Assembly (NCBI RefSeq): GCF_001542815.1
Contig: NZ_CP006992.1
Coordinates: 3,105,501-3,169,500, forward strand
Reading direction: 5' to 3'
Length of the DNA stretch: 64,000 nt
Source of the DNA: Methylobacterium sp. AMS5
GTDB lineage: Bacteria; Pseudomonadota; Alphaproteobacteria; Rhizobiales; Beijerinckiaceae
Position numbers and translations under genes: made by a program. Below, piece by piece: positions 46,168 to 54,772 of the stretch. The notes below the pieces were generated by a model, which saw only the letters and a list, made by a program, of their open reading frames with translations, was not told the DNA's origin and did not search any database. Positions within the stretch are counted from its first letter, which is position 1, and the number at the start of each line of letters is the position of its first letter.

Positions 46168-46278
46168 CCTCATCCTGAGGTGCCCGCGATAGCGGGCCTC
46201 GAAGGGTGCTCCAGATCCCGCGCGGCTTCTGGAACACCCTTCGAGGCCTCCGCTTCGCGCCGGCACCTCAGGATGAGG
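46168..46278. repeat. Long palindromic repeat element (REP/BIME-like)
   Basis: This 111-nt, almost fully palindromic element lies between convergent genes. Outer arms are CCTCATCCTGAGGTGCC (46168-46184) and its complement (46262-46278). Inner arms are GCCTCGAAGGGTG (46196-46208) and CACCCTTCGAGGC (46235-46247). A central CCAGA/TCTGG pair completes it. Elements of this kind, with a CTCATCCTGAGG arm, are dispersed in many Hyphomicrobiales genomes. It may act as a bidirectional terminator and mRNA 3' stabiliser. Only one copy is in this window. Confidence 0.85.
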
Positions 46279-46311
46279 GAGAGGCTTGGGGTTTTTGATC
46301 GAAAGATCCGC

Positions 46312-47298
46312 TCACGGCGGGGCCGCGGTGCCTTCCGCGGCCTCGTAGCAGAGCTGCGAGAGCCCCTGCGCCTTGGCCCGCTCTTCCACGGAATAGGGCT
46401 TGCCCGAACCCCAGAGCCCCTCCCGCCGCAGGGCATCGGCGGTGCAGCGGGCGGCGATCCGGCAGGCCTGCGCCTCGCCGCCGGTGCGGGTGCAATTGCC
46501 CACGTAATCCTTGCGGAAGCTCGCGAGCCCCGCCTTGGGATGCGGCCCGGTCAGCGTGACGAGGCCGGTGAACAGGGCGAGCAGAGCCGGCTGGTGGACG
46601 AGATAGACGGCGAGGCTGTGCCGGCCGGCGAAGGCCGTCCCGCGTGCCACGGCGCTCCGGGCCTGCCAGCGGGCGAGCCACGACCCGGCCAAAGCCGGCC
46701 GCGCGATCCGGGCGAGCGCAATCCCGGCCAGCACCATCCCGAACCAGGGAAACAGCGGCACCCAATCGTTGGTGTCCGGCAGCCCCCGGCCGAGGCCGAG
46801 GAAGTAGAGTTCCGGCGCGTCGAGCAGGGGATGGGCCACGGCGTGCGGCGCCACCAGCACGGCAGCGGCCGCGAGCGCCGTGACCGGGGCCGGCAGGAAC
46901 ACGAAGGGCAAGCCGAGCACGCTCGAGACGGCGATGCAGTGCAGGATGCCGAAGAAGATATAGCTCTGTGGAAACGCGATCCGCGTCGCCAGGGTGATGA
47001 GGAGCGCCGCCCCGCCGATCCGCGCGAGCCGCATGGCGAAGGGCCGCCAGCGCACGCCGTCGCCATTGGCGAGCACGAGGCCGACGCCCACCAGCAGCAG
47101 GAACGCGCCGGCGATACCGTGGGCCGCCAGCCGCCCCGACGGAGTCAGCGCGAAATTCTGCGGCGTGAGCTGCAGAAATCCGAGATCCCACAGCCCATGG
47201 TAGGCCGCCATCGCCGCGAGTGCCGCGCCTCGGGCCGAATCGAGGGCATCGATCCGCCGGCTCGAATGGGGGGGCGTGGATGCGGGGGAGGCGGGCAT
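46312..47298 (-). CDS. DUF1624 / heparan-alpha-glucosaminide N-acetyltransferase-like membrane protein
   Basis: The 328-residue integral membrane protein has about eight helices and starts with the family motif RIDALDSARGAALAAMAAYH followed by GLWDLGF. FFGILHCIAVSSVL and the late helix LAVYLVHQPALLALFTGLV fit acyltransferase-type HGSNAT/DUF1624 proteins that transfer acyl groups across a membrane. The hydrophilic C-terminus has conserved cysteines (NCTRTGGEAQAC, QLCYEA). The substrate is unknown. It faces the palindromic repeat at its 3' end. Confidence 0.85.
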   Translation of the reverse strand: MPASPASTPPHSSRRIDALDSARGAALAAMAAYHGLWDLGFLQLTPQNFALTPSGRLAAHGIAGAFLLLVGVGLVLANGDGVRWRPFAMRLARIGGAALLITLATRIAFPQSYIFFGILHCIAVSSVLGLPFVFLPAPVTALAAAAVLVAPHAVAHPLLDAPELYFLGLGRGLPDTNDWVPLFPWFGMVLAGIALARIARPALAGSWLARWQARSAVARGTAFAGRHSLAVYLVHQPALLALFTGLVTLTGPHPKAGLASFRKDYVGNCTRTGGEAQACRIAARCTADALRREGLWGSGKPYSVEERAKAQGLSQLCYEAAEGTAAPP

Positions 47299-47657
47299 GG
47301 CCGCGCCCTATCACCGATCTCCGGTCGAGGCGAAGGGCAGGCGCAACGAGACACGCCCTGTCGCTCAGGCGGCCTTGCGGCCAATCGAATCAGTCCGGCA
47401 GGAGACCCCGACCGAGCCGAATTCGGCGCGGGTGATCCTAACCCGTTGTCCGGCCACGCTCTCGCGTGCCGGAACGGCATTCAAATCAATTGAGAGGACG
47501 GGCAACCCGGCGCATGCGAGATGCGACATTGGCGCCATGCTTCTGAAAAATGATCATTTGAAGTGTCCCGTTGCCGACCAAACGGGCTTTCCGCGTAATC
47601 TGACTTTGTTAACGTAGGCTCGGGATTGCGCCGCGCGATTCGGCACGGGTTGCTTAT
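47299..47657. other. Divergent intergenic region with short palindromes
   Basis: These 359 bp contain no gene. The part near the cold-shock gene is AT-rich, with a perfect palindrome AAATGATCATTT (47548-47559) and CCCGTT/AACGGG arms (47567-47572 with 47581-47586). A GTTAAC palindrome is at about 47609-47614. TTGCCG (47571-47576) and CGTAAT (47594-47599) spaced 17 nt apart are a possible promoter of the double cold-shock gene. This is inference from pattern only. Confidence 0.4.
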
Positions 47658-48266
47658 ATGTCGAACGACCACGAACTGAGTGCCGTCGGGCTTCGTATGC
47701 CGGAGACGCGAGACCGCGCGATGGAGCGGGAGACCGAGGAGGAACGTCCGGCCGAACTCTTGGAGGTCGCCGGGCGCATCAAGTGGTTCGACGTGTCGAA
47801 GGGCTTCGGCTTCATCGTGCCGGATGACGGCTCGGCGGACGTGCTGCTGCACATCACCTGCCTGCGCCGGGACGGGCATCAGGCCGCGAGCGAAGGCGCG
47901 CGGATCGTGGTCGAGGCAGTGCAGCGCGCCCGCGGCTGGCAGGCCTTCCGGGTGCTCTCGCTGGATCAGTCGACGGCGCTCCACCCCTCCGAACTGCCGA
48001 TGGCGCGCACCCACGAAGTCGTCACGCCGACGAGCGGCCTGGAACGCGCGGTGGTGAAGTGGTTCAACCGCCTGCGTGGCTTCGGCTTCCTCAGCCGCGG
48101 CGACGACACGCCGGACATCTTCGTTCACATGGAGACCCTGCGCCGCTACGGCATCGCCGAGTTGAAGCCCGGCGAGGAGGTGCTGGTGCGCTACGGCGAC
48201 GGCTCGAAGGGTGCTATGGCGGCGGAAGTCCGCCTCGTCGACGGGGCGCTTCCGGCTTCCCATTGA
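47658..48266 (+). CDS. Double cold-shock-domain protein
   Basis: The 202-residue protein has two cold-shock domains without a long disordered linker. The first has GRIKWFDVSKGFGFIVPDDG and DVLLHITCLRRDG. The second has VVKWFNRLRGFGFLSRGDD and DIFVHMETLRRYG. This is a compact version compared with the Gly-rich protein at 13100. It matches the CspD-like duplicated form common in alphaproteobacteria, probably acting as an RNA/ssDNA chaperone. The DUF192 gene starts 2 nt after its stop, so the pair are co-transcribed. Confidence 0.92.
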   Translation: MSNDHELSAVGLRMPETRDRAMERETEEERPAELLEVAGRIKWFDVSKGFGFIVPDDGSADVLLHITCLRRDGHQAASEGARIVVEAVQRARGWQAFRVLSLDQSTALHPSELPMARTHEVVTPTSGLERAVVKWFNRLRGFGFLSRGDDTPDIFVHMETLRRYGIAELKPGEEVLVRYGDGSKGAMAAEVRLVDGALPASH

Positions 48267-48268
48267 CG

Positions 48269-48772
48269 GTGATCCGCGTGCCCGTGTCTCCCCTCGCGAC
48301 AAAGCTCCTGCGCATCGCCGCCTGCCTCGCCGCGCTGGCGGCCTTGCCGGTGCTTCCACTCCGCGCGCAAGAGGCGGCGCCCGCCGCCCAGACCGCGACC
48401 GAGCCGCTGGGCATCGTCGCCAAGAATGGCCGCCACGCCTTCCAGGTCGAGGTGATGCGCACCGACGCGCAGCGCGCCAAGGGGCTCATGTACCGCCGCT
48501 CCATGGCCGCCGACCACGGCATGCTGTTCGACTTCGAGCGGCCGGCGCCGGTCACGATGTGGATGAAGAACACCTACCTCTCGCTCGACATGGTGTTCAT
48601 CCGTTCCGACGGCTCGATCGCCCGGATCGCCCCGGATACAGAGCCGCTCTCGACCAAGGTGATCCCGTCGGGCGAGCCGGTTCTCGCAGTGCTCGAACTC
48701 AACGCCGGGACCGCCGCCAAGCTCGGCATCCGCGCGGGCGACCGGGTCGAGCACCCGATGTTCAAGCGCTAG
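48269..48772 (+). CDS. DUF192 exported protein
   Basis: The 167-residue protein starts at one of several in-frame TTG/GTG codons (GTG 48269 shown). A signal peptide (LLRIAACLAALAALPVLPLRAQ) precedes the DUF192 domain. That domain shows VEVMRTDAQRAKGLMYRRSM, MLFDFERPAPVTMWMKNTYL and the end AGDRVEHPMF. The function is unknown; members are small periplasmic beta-barrel-like proteins. It is sandwiched in an apparent operon from the cold-shock gene into bchD. Confidence 0.85.
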   Translation: MIRVPVSPLATKLLRIAACLAALAALPVLPLRAQEAAPAAQTATEPLGIVAKNGRHAFQVEVMRTDAQRAKGLMYRRSMAADHGMLFDFERPAPVTMWMKNTYLSLDMVFIRSDGSIARIAPDTEPLSTKVIPSGEPVLAVLELNAGTAAKLGIRAGDRVEHPMFKR

Positions 48773-48774
48773 CC

Positions 48775-50526
48775 GTGACGGCCCCGGAGCCCGACGATCC
48801 GGCCGGGGTCTGGGATGATGCGCTGCGCGCCGCCGCCCTGTTCGCCGCCGACCCGCATGGCCTCGGCGGGATCGTGGTGCGTGCAGGGGCCGGTCCGGTG
48901 CGCGACCTTTGGCTCGATCATCTTCGCGCCCTGCTCACGGGCCCGGTGCGACGGATGCCGCCGGGCATCGCCGACGACCGTCTGATCGGTGGACTCGACC
49001 TGCCCGCCACTCTCCGGGCCGGCCGCCCGGTGATCCAGCGCGGCCTGCTGGCGGAGGCCGATGGCGGTATCGTCGTGGTGCCGATGGCCGAACGCCTGGA
49101 GCGCGGCGCCGTGGCCCGGCTCACGGGCGCCCTCGACACGGGCATGGTGGCGCTGGAACGCGATGGCCTCGCCGCACGGCTCCCGGCCCGCTTCGGCCTC
49201 GTGCTGCTCGACGAGGGGCAGGAGGACGAGACCGTCACTGCGGCGCTTGCCGACCGACTGGCACTCCGCATCGACCTGTCCAGCGTGAGCCTGCGGGACG
49301 CGAGAACGCCCCCTTCCCGGGCCGCTGGCGAAGCGGACGCAGCAGCAGGCCAATCCGCGCCCGACCCGACCGCGACCCTCTGCGCCGTCGCGGAGGCCTT
49401 CGGCATCGCCTCGCTGCGGGCACCGCTTCTCGCCCTGCGGATCGCCCGGCTCATCGCCCGGAATGCCCGGCGCGACGAACCGAGCGAGGCCGACCTGATC
49501 GACGCCGCACGTCTCGTCCTGGCGCCGCGGGCGACGCGTCTGCCCGCGCCGCCGCAGCCGGCCGAGCAGGAACCGGCGGACCCGCCCCCACCGGAGCCGC
49601 AGCCCCCACAGGACGCCGATCGAACCCCCGAGGACGCGCCCGAGCAGGCGGATGCCACGCCAACAGAAGCCGGCGAGACGGTGCTCGACGCGGTCCGTGC
49701 CGCCCTCCCGAAGGACTTGCTCGCCCGGCTCCTTGCCGGCGGCCCGCCGCTGCGCGCCGGCGCGGCCGGGCGGATGGGGGCGGCCTCCGCCTCGCCGCTC
49801 ACGGGCCGCCCGGTCGGCAGCCGTCCCGGCGATCCGCGCCGGGGGCGGCTCGACCTGATCGCGACCCTGCGCGCCGCCGCCCCGTGGCAGCGCCTGCGCC
49901 GGGGCGAGGCCGATCCACGCCGCGTCCTCGTCACCCCGGAGGATTTCCGGATTCGCCGGTTGAAGCGGCGCAGCGAGACGACGACGATCTTCTGCGTCGA
50001 TGCCTCCGGCTCGGCGGCGCTCGAACGGCTGGCGGAGGCGAAGGGCGCCGTCGAATTGCTCCTCGCGGAGGCTTACGTCCGGCGCGACCGCATCGCCCTC
50101 GTCGCCTTCCGCGGCGCGCGGGCCGAGACCGTGCTGCCGCCGACGCGCTCCCTGGTCAGAGCCAAGCGCGTGCTCGCGGGCCTGGCCGGCGGAGGCGGCA
50201 CGCCGCTCGCCGCCGGGCTCGACACCGCCGCCGCCCTGGCCCTCGGCATCCGGCGCGCGGGCGGAAGCCCCGTCATCGTCCTGCTCACCGACGGGCGCGC
50301 CAACGTCGCCCGCTCCGGCCTCGGCGGCCGGGCGCTGGCCGGCGAGGAGGCTTTGGCGGCCGCCCGCGTGCTTCGGGTGCAGGCGCTGCCCATCCTCGTG
50401 ATCGATACCGGCGCCCGGCCCGACGGCGCGCGCGGCCTCGCCGAGGCGGCGCGGGGGCGTTACTGTCCGCTGCCCCATGCCGATGCGGGCAGCGTCAGCG
50501 CGGCGGTGCGCGCCGCCACAGCCTGA
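48775..50526 (+). CDS. bchD: Magnesium chelatase subunit D
   Basis: The 583-residue subunit of the ATP-driven Mg chelatase inserts Mg2+ into protoporphyrin IX, the committed bacteriochlorophyll step. The N-terminal third is a degenerate AAA+ module with no Walker A. A Pro/Glu-rich acidic linker follows (about residues 255-305). The C-terminal von Willebrand A domain has the MIDAS CVDASGSAALERLAEAKGAV, with RDRIALVAFRGARAE and VIVLLTDGRANV. The GTG 48775 start is 2 nt after the DUF192 stop. BchI and BchH are not in this window. Confidence 0.93.
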   Translation: MTAPEPDDPAGVWDDALRAAALFAADPHGLGGIVVRAGAGPVRDLWLDHLRALLTGPVRRMPPGIADDRLIGGLDLPATLRAGRPVIQRGLLAEADGGIVVVPMAERLERGAVARLTGALDTGMVALERDGLAARLPARFGLVLLDEGQEDETVTAALADRLALRIDLSSVSLRDARTPPSRAAGEADAAAGQSAPDPTATLCAVAEAFGIASLRAPLLALRIARLIARNARRDEPSEADLIDAARLVLAPRATRLPAPPQPAEQEPADPPPPEPQPPQDADRTPEDAPEQADATPTEAGETVLDAVRAALPKDLLARLLAGGPPLRAGAAGRMGAASASPLTGRPVGSRPGDPRRGRLDLIATLRAAAPWQRLRRGEADPRRVLVTPEDFRIRRLKRRSETTTIFCVDASGSAALERLAEAKGAVELLLAEAYVRRDRIALVAFRGARAETVLPPTRSLVRAKRVLAGLAGGGGTPLAAGLDTAAALALGIRRAGGSPVIVLLTDGRANVARSGLGGRALAGEEALAAARVLRVQALPILVIDTGARPDGARGLAEAARGRYCPLPHADAGSVSAAVRAATA

Positions 50527-50534
50527 GGCCCGCT

Positions 50535-51452
50535 TTGCCCTTGTCCTCCCCCTCGCCCTCCAAAGACGACCGGCCGGATTGGGAGCGTGATGGCCGCGAT
50601 TGGCCGCACCGGGCGGCGAGCCGCTTCGTGGAGGCCGCAGGCCTGCGCTGGCACGTGCAGGAATTCGGGGAGCCGGATGCACCCGGCCTCCTGCTCCTGC
50701 ACGGCACCGGCGCCGCGACCCATTCCTGGCGCGGGCTGGCCCCGCTTCTCGCGGAACGGTTCAGGGTCGTCGCGCCCGATCTGCCGGGCCACGGCTTCAC
50801 CGATCCGCTGCCCCCCCGCCGGCTCTCCCTGCCCGGCATGGCCGAGGCGGTGGGCGACCTCGTCACCGGTCTCGGCCTGAACCCGCGGCTCGCAATCGGC
50901 CATTCGGCCGGTGCGGCGGTGCTCGCGCGGATGTGCCTCGACCGGCGCATCGATCCCGACCTGCTGGTCGCGCTCAACGGTGCGCTGACCCCGTTTCCCG
51001 GCGTTGCCAGCTTCCTCTTCCCCGGCATCGCCCGGATGCTGTTCCTGAACCCCGTGACGCCGAAAGTCTTCGCCTGGAGCGCCGACCGGGCGGCGGTGCG
51101 CCGCCTCATCGACGGCACCGGCTCGCGCCTGGACCCGCAGGGGCTCGACCTCTACCGGCGGCTGTTCACCCGCCCCAGCCATGTCTCGGGTGCCCTCGGC
51201 ATGATGGCAAACTGGGATCTTCCGGCGCTCGCTCGCGACCTGCCGCGGCTCGAAACCCGCACGCTGCTGGTCGTCGGCGGGGACGACAAGGCGATCAAGC
51301 CGGACGATTCCTTCGCCTTGCGCGAGCGGTTGCGGAGCGCCCGCGTCGAATTGCTGCGCGGCCTCGGCCACCTCGCCCACGAGGAGGCGCCGGAGCAGGT
51401 GGCGGAGATCATTCTGGCGGAAGCGGAGGCCATTCGCGCCCCGGCACCCTGA
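50535..51452 (+). CDS. bchO: Alpha/beta hydrolase BchO
   Basis: The 305-residue alpha/beta hydrolase is of the type that accompanies magnesium chelatase genes; the precise role is unproven. The nucleophile elbow is AIGHSAGAAVL. The oxyanion region is LLLLHGTGAATHSWRG and the catalytic His is in LRGLGHLAHEE. Starts at TTG 50535 or TTG 50541 are both possible, as ATG and GTG codons are absent near the expected N-terminus (DRPDWERDGRDWPH). It follows bchD by 8 bp. Confidence 0.9.
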   Translation: MPLSSPSPSKDDRPDWERDGRDWPHRAASRFVEAAGLRWHVQEFGEPDAPGLLLLHGTGAATHSWRGLAPLLAERFRVVAPDLPGHGFTDPLPPRRLSLPGMAEAVGDLVTGLGLNPRLAIGHSAGAAVLARMCLDRRIDPDLLVALNGALTPFPGVASFLFPGIARMLFLNPVTPKVFAWSADRAAVRRLIDGTGSRLDPQGLDLYRRLFTRPSHVSGALGMMANWDLPALARDLPRLETRTLLVVGGDDKAIKPDDSFALRERLRSARVELLRGLGHLAHEEAPEQVAEIILAEAEAIRAPAP

Positions 51453-51487
51453 GACGCCTCTTGCGTTGACGAAAATCCCAGCCATAG

Positions 51488-51505
51488 TGTCAACCTATGT
51501 TGACA
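51488..51505. promoter_or_regulatory. PpsR/CrtJ-type palindrome over the crtI start
   Basis: TGTCAACCTATGTTGACA (51488-51505) fits TGT-N12-ACA, the binding rule of the light/oxygen-responsive repressor PpsR/CrtJ. Its arms TGTCAAC and the complementary half are perfect. It covers the crtI ATG (51497). A candidate -10 CATAGT (51483-51488) touches the left arm, so binding would block transcription start. That a PpsR protein exists in this genome is inference. Confidence 0.7.
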
Positions 51506-53023
51506 CTCGCCGTCAAACCGATTGTCGCGTCCGGCCCCGACGCCCGGCCGCATGCGGTCGTGATCGGGGCCGGCTTCGGTGGGCTGGCCGCGGCGGTTCG
51601 GCTCGGGGCGCGCGGCTATCGCGTGACCGTTCTGGAACGGCTCGACCAGCCGGGCGGCCGCGCCCGCGTCCACCGCCAGGACGGCTTCACCTTCGATGCG
51701 GGGCCGACCATCGTCACCGCGCCGTTCCTGTTCGAGGAGCTGTGGCGGCTGTGCGGGCGGGACATGCGCGAGGACGTGACCCTCGTGCCGATGCAGCCGT
51801 TCTACCGCATCCGCTTCGAGGACGGGCAGAGCTTCGCCTATAGCGGCGACCGGGCGGCGATGCGGGCCGAGGTCGCCCGCTTCTCGCCGGACGACGTGCC
51901 GGGCTACGAGCGCTTCATGGCCCATAGCGAGGCCGTGTGCCGGATGGGCTTCGAGGAACTCGGGCACGTTCCGTTCGGCAGCCTCGGCTCGATGCTGCGG
52001 ATCGCGCCGGACCTCTTGCGCCTGTCGGGCCACCGCAGCGTCTACGACGTGGTGTCCCGCTTCATCCGCGACGAGCGGCTGCGCACCATCTTCAGCTTCC
52101 ATCCCCTGCTCATCGGCGGCAACCCGTTTCGCGCCAGCGGCATCTACTGCCTGATCGCCCATCTGGAGCGGCAATGGGGCGTCCACTTCGCCATGGGCGG
52201 CACCGGGCGGCTGGTGGACGGGCTCTGCGGGCTGATCCGGGGGCAGGGCGGCAGCGTCCGCTGCGGCGAGGACGTTTCGCGCATCCGCGTCGAGGACGCG
52301 CGGGCGACCGGGGTAGTGCTGGCGGGCGGCGAGGTCATCCCCGCCGACGTCGTCGTCTCGAACGCCGATTCCGCCTTCACCTACGGCACGCTGCTCGGCG
52401 GCCGGACCCGGCGCTGGAGCGCGCGGCGTCTGGCGCGCGCCTCGTCCTCCATGGGGCTGTTCGTCTGGTATTTCGGCACCCGGAAGAAGTACCCGGAGGT
52501 CGATCACCACATGATCCTGATGGGCCCGCGCTATCGCGGCCTGTTGCAGGACATCTTCGACCGCAAGCACTTGGCGGACGATTTCAGCCTCTACCTCCAC
52601 CGCCCGACCGCGACCGACCCGCTGCTCGCCCCGCCAGGGCACGACGCGTTCTACGTGCTCGCCCCGGTGCCGAACCTCGATGGCGGCCAGGATTGGGCGC
52701 AGCTTGCCGAGCCCTACCGCCAGCGGATCGCCCGCTTCCTCGAAGGCTCGGTGCTGCCGGGGCTGTCGGACGCCCTCGTCACCTCGCGGGTGACGACGCC
52801 GCAGGACTTTTCCGACGACTTCCTGAGCTTCCGCGGCTCCGGGTTCGGGCTGGAACCGGTGCTGACGCAATCGGCTTGGTTCCGCCCGCACAACCGCTCG
52901 GAAGACGTGGCGAACCTCTTCCTCGTCGGCGCGGGGACGCATCCCGGCGCCGGCCTGCCGGGCGTGCTGTCCTCGGCGCGTGTCCTCGATTCCGTGGTGC
53001 CGGATGCCCGTGTTTGCGCCTGA
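51497..53023 (+). CDS. crtI: Phytoene desaturase
   Basis: The 508-residue FAD enzyme dehydrogenates phytoene to lycopene or neurosporene. It opens with the dinucleotide-binding fold VVIGAGFGGLAAAVRLGARG, then GGRARVHRQDGFTFDAGPTI and, at the end, the CrtI signature FLVGAGTHPGAGLPGVLSSA. It begins at ATG 51497, inside the palindrome. The stop overlaps the crtB start region. Paired with crtB, it is crtI rather than crtD, which also fits this fold. Confidence 0.92.
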   Translation: MLTLAVKPIVASGPDARPHAVVIGAGFGGLAAAVRLGARGYRVTVLERLDQPGGRARVHRQDGFTFDAGPTIVTAPFLFEELWRLCGRDMREDVTLVPMQPFYRIRFEDGQSFAYSGDRAAMRAEVARFSPDDVPGYERFMAHSEAVCRMGFEELGHVPFGSLGSMLRIAPDLLRLSGHRSVYDVVSRFIRDERLRTIFSFHPLLIGGNPFRASGIYCLIAHLERQWGVHFAMGGTGRLVDGLCGLIRGQGGSVRCGEDVSRIRVEDARATGVVLAGGEVIPADVVVSNADSAFTYGTLLGGRTRRWSARRLARASSSMGLFVWYFGTRKKYPEVDHHMILMGPRYRGLLQDIFDRKHLADDFSLYLHRPTATDPLLAPPGHDAFYVLAPVPNLDGGQDWAQLAEPYRQRIARFLEGSVLPGLSDALVTSRVTTPQDFSDDFLSFRGSGFGLEPVLTQSAWFRPHNRSEDVANLFLVGAGTHPGAGLPGVLSSARVLDSVVPDARVCA

Positions 53024-54065
53024 CCCTTCCGCCGCCAGCGCGGCGGACCGTTCCGCCTGCCGGGCCGCGATCCGCGCCGGCTCCAAGAGCTTCTTCGCGG
53101 CCTCGCTGCTGTTGCCGCCCTCGGTGCGGGTCTCGGCTTACGGCCTCTACGCCTTCTGCCGCCTCTCCGACGACGCGGTGGACAAGGCAGGGGGCAACCG
53201 CGCCGCAGCGCTTGCCCGCCTGGAGCGACGGCTGACGGCGGCCTGTGCCGGCCGGCCCGACAACCACCCGGCCGACCGGGCCCTCGCCGAGGTGCTCGCC
53301 CGCCACGCCATCCCGGACGCGCTGCCGCGGGCGCTGCTCGAAGGGCTGGCCTGGGATACGCAAGGCCGGCGCTACGACACCCTGCCGGAGCTGGCCGCCT
53401 ACGCCGCCCGGGTCGCGGGCGCGGTCGGGGCGATGATGACGCTGGTGATGGGGGTGCGCGACGGCCCCGCGCTCGCCCGCGCCTGCGACCTCGGCGTCGC
53501 CATGCAATTTACCAACATTGCCCGCGATGTCGGCGAGGATGCCCGCGCCGGGCGCCTCTACCTGCCTCGCGCGTGGCTCGACGCGGCGGGCATCGACGCG
53601 AACGCCTTCCTCGCCGAGCCTCGGCTCGGCCCCGGGCTGCAACGGGTGGTGGCCGATCTGCTGGCGGCGGCCGACGAACTCTACGCCCGCGCCGAGCCCG
53701 GCATCGCCGCGCTCCCCTTGAGCTGCCGCCCGGCGATCCGCGCCGCCGGCCTGATCTATGCGGAGATCGGCCGTGCCGTGGAGGCGAACGGGCTCGATTC
53801 GGTCACGCGGCGCGCCCGCGTCACCGGTGCGCGCAAGGCCGGGCTTCTGGCCACCGCCATCCTGCCCGCGGGTGGCGGCCGGGGGTTGTCGGCGCCGCCT
53901 TTGCCCGAGACCGCCTTCCTCGTGGAGGCCGTGTCGCACCATCCGGTCCCGGCCGCGCGCCGCCTGCCGCCGTGGTGGAACGTCTCGGGGCAAGTCGTGC
54001 GGGTGCTCGACCTGATCGAGGCGCTGGAAGAGCGCGACGCCTTCCGCCGCTCGGCCGCGTCGTAA
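53004..54065 (+). CDS. crtB: Phytoene synthase
   Basis: The 353-residue enzyme condenses two geranylgeranyl diphosphates to phytoene, the first committed carotenoid step. Both Asp-rich Mg sites are visible: LSDDAVDKA (DxxxD) and ARDVGEDARAGRLYLP. The family segment GSKSFFAASLLLP is near the N-terminus. ATG 53004 overlaps the end of crtI by 20 bp (other in-frame starts from 52980 exist), which implies translational coupling. It converges on ureG with a hairpin between. Confidence 0.93.
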   Translation: MPVFAPDPSAASAADRSACRAAIRAGSKSFFAASLLLPPSVRVSAYGLYAFCRLSDDAVDKAGGNRAAALARLERRLTAACAGRPDNHPADRALAEVLARHAIPDALPRALLEGLAWDTQGRRYDTLPELAAYAARVAGAVGAMMTLVMGVRDGPALARACDLGVAMQFTNIARDVGEDARAGRLYLPRAWLDAAGIDANAFLAEPRLGPGLQRVVADLLAAADELYARAEPGIAALPLSCRPAIRAAGLIYAEIGRAVEANGLDSVTRRARVTGARKAGLLATAILPAGGGRGLSAPPLPETAFLVEAVSHHPVPAARRLPPWWNVSGQVVRVLDLIEALEERDAFRRSAAS

Positions 54066-54085
54066 GGAAAACGAGCAGGATCTCC

Positions 54086-54103
54086 TCTCCCTGCGCGGGG
54101 AGA
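54086..54103. terminator. Hairpin between convergent crtB and ureG
   Basis: TCTCCC/GGGAGA (54086-54091 with 54098-54103) with a 6-nt loop lies in the 76-bp gap between two convergent stops. The CTCCCC/GGGGAG-type stem resembles the hairpin after prfB. There is no T-run. Confidence 0.5.
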
Positions 54104-54141
54104 AGGCATGCACTCACTCGATCAGGTCTTCGGAAGCATCC

Positions 54142-54756
54142 TCAACCCAGCCCCCCGGCCTCCACGATGAAGCGAGCGACCGTATCCGCCCCGTGCCCTT
54201 CGCGCAGGGAGGCGAACACGTAGGGCCGCGTGCCGCGCATCCGCTGGGTGTCGGATTCCATCACCGAGAGGTCGGCGCCGACGAGCGGGGCGAGATCGGT
54301 CTTGTTGACGATGAGCAGGTCGGAGCGGGTGATGCCGGGGCCGCCCTTGCGGGGGATCTTCTCCCCGCCCGCCACGTCGATGACGTAGAGGGTGAGGTCG
54401 GCCAGTTCCGGCGAGAAGGTCGCCGCGAGGTTGTCGCCGCCGGATTCGATCAGCACGAGGTCGAGCTTCGGGAAACGGCGGCGCATCTCCGCCACCGCCG
54501 CGAGGTTGATCGAGGCATCCTCGCGGATCGCCGTATGCGGGCAGCCGCCGGTCTCGACACCGAGGATGCGCTCCTCCGGCAGGGCGCCGGCCACCGTGAG
54601 GATGCGCGCATCCTCCTTGGTGTAGATGTCGTTGGTGATCGCGCAGATCTCGTAGGTGTCGCGGAAGCGGCGGCAGAGTTGCTCCATCAGCGCGGTCTTG
54701 CCGGAGCCGACGGGTCCGCCGATTCCGACGCGCAGGGGTCCGTTCACGGATGCCAT
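54142..54756 (-). CDS. ureG: Urease accessory GTPase UreG
   Basis: The 204-residue SIMIBI GTPase drives nickel insertion into urease. It has P-loop [11 protein letters not shown] (residues 13-23), the [11 protein letters not shown] region, [15 protein letters not shown] with the metal-binding CPH, and NKTDLAP. It is the last gene of the ureC-E-F-G run, 16 bp after ureF. Confidence 0.97.
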   Translation of the reverse strand: MASVNGPLRVGIGGPVGSGKTALMEQLCRRFRDTYEICAITNDIYTKEDARILTVAGALPEERILGVETGGCPHTAIREDASINLAAVAEMRRRFPKLDLVLIESGGDNLAATFSPELADLTLYVIDVAGGEKIPRKGGPGITRSDLLIVNKTDLAPLVGADLSVMESDTQRMRGTRPYVFASLREGHGADTVARFIVEAGGLG

Positions 54757-54772
54757 GGGTCTGAAAAAATCC

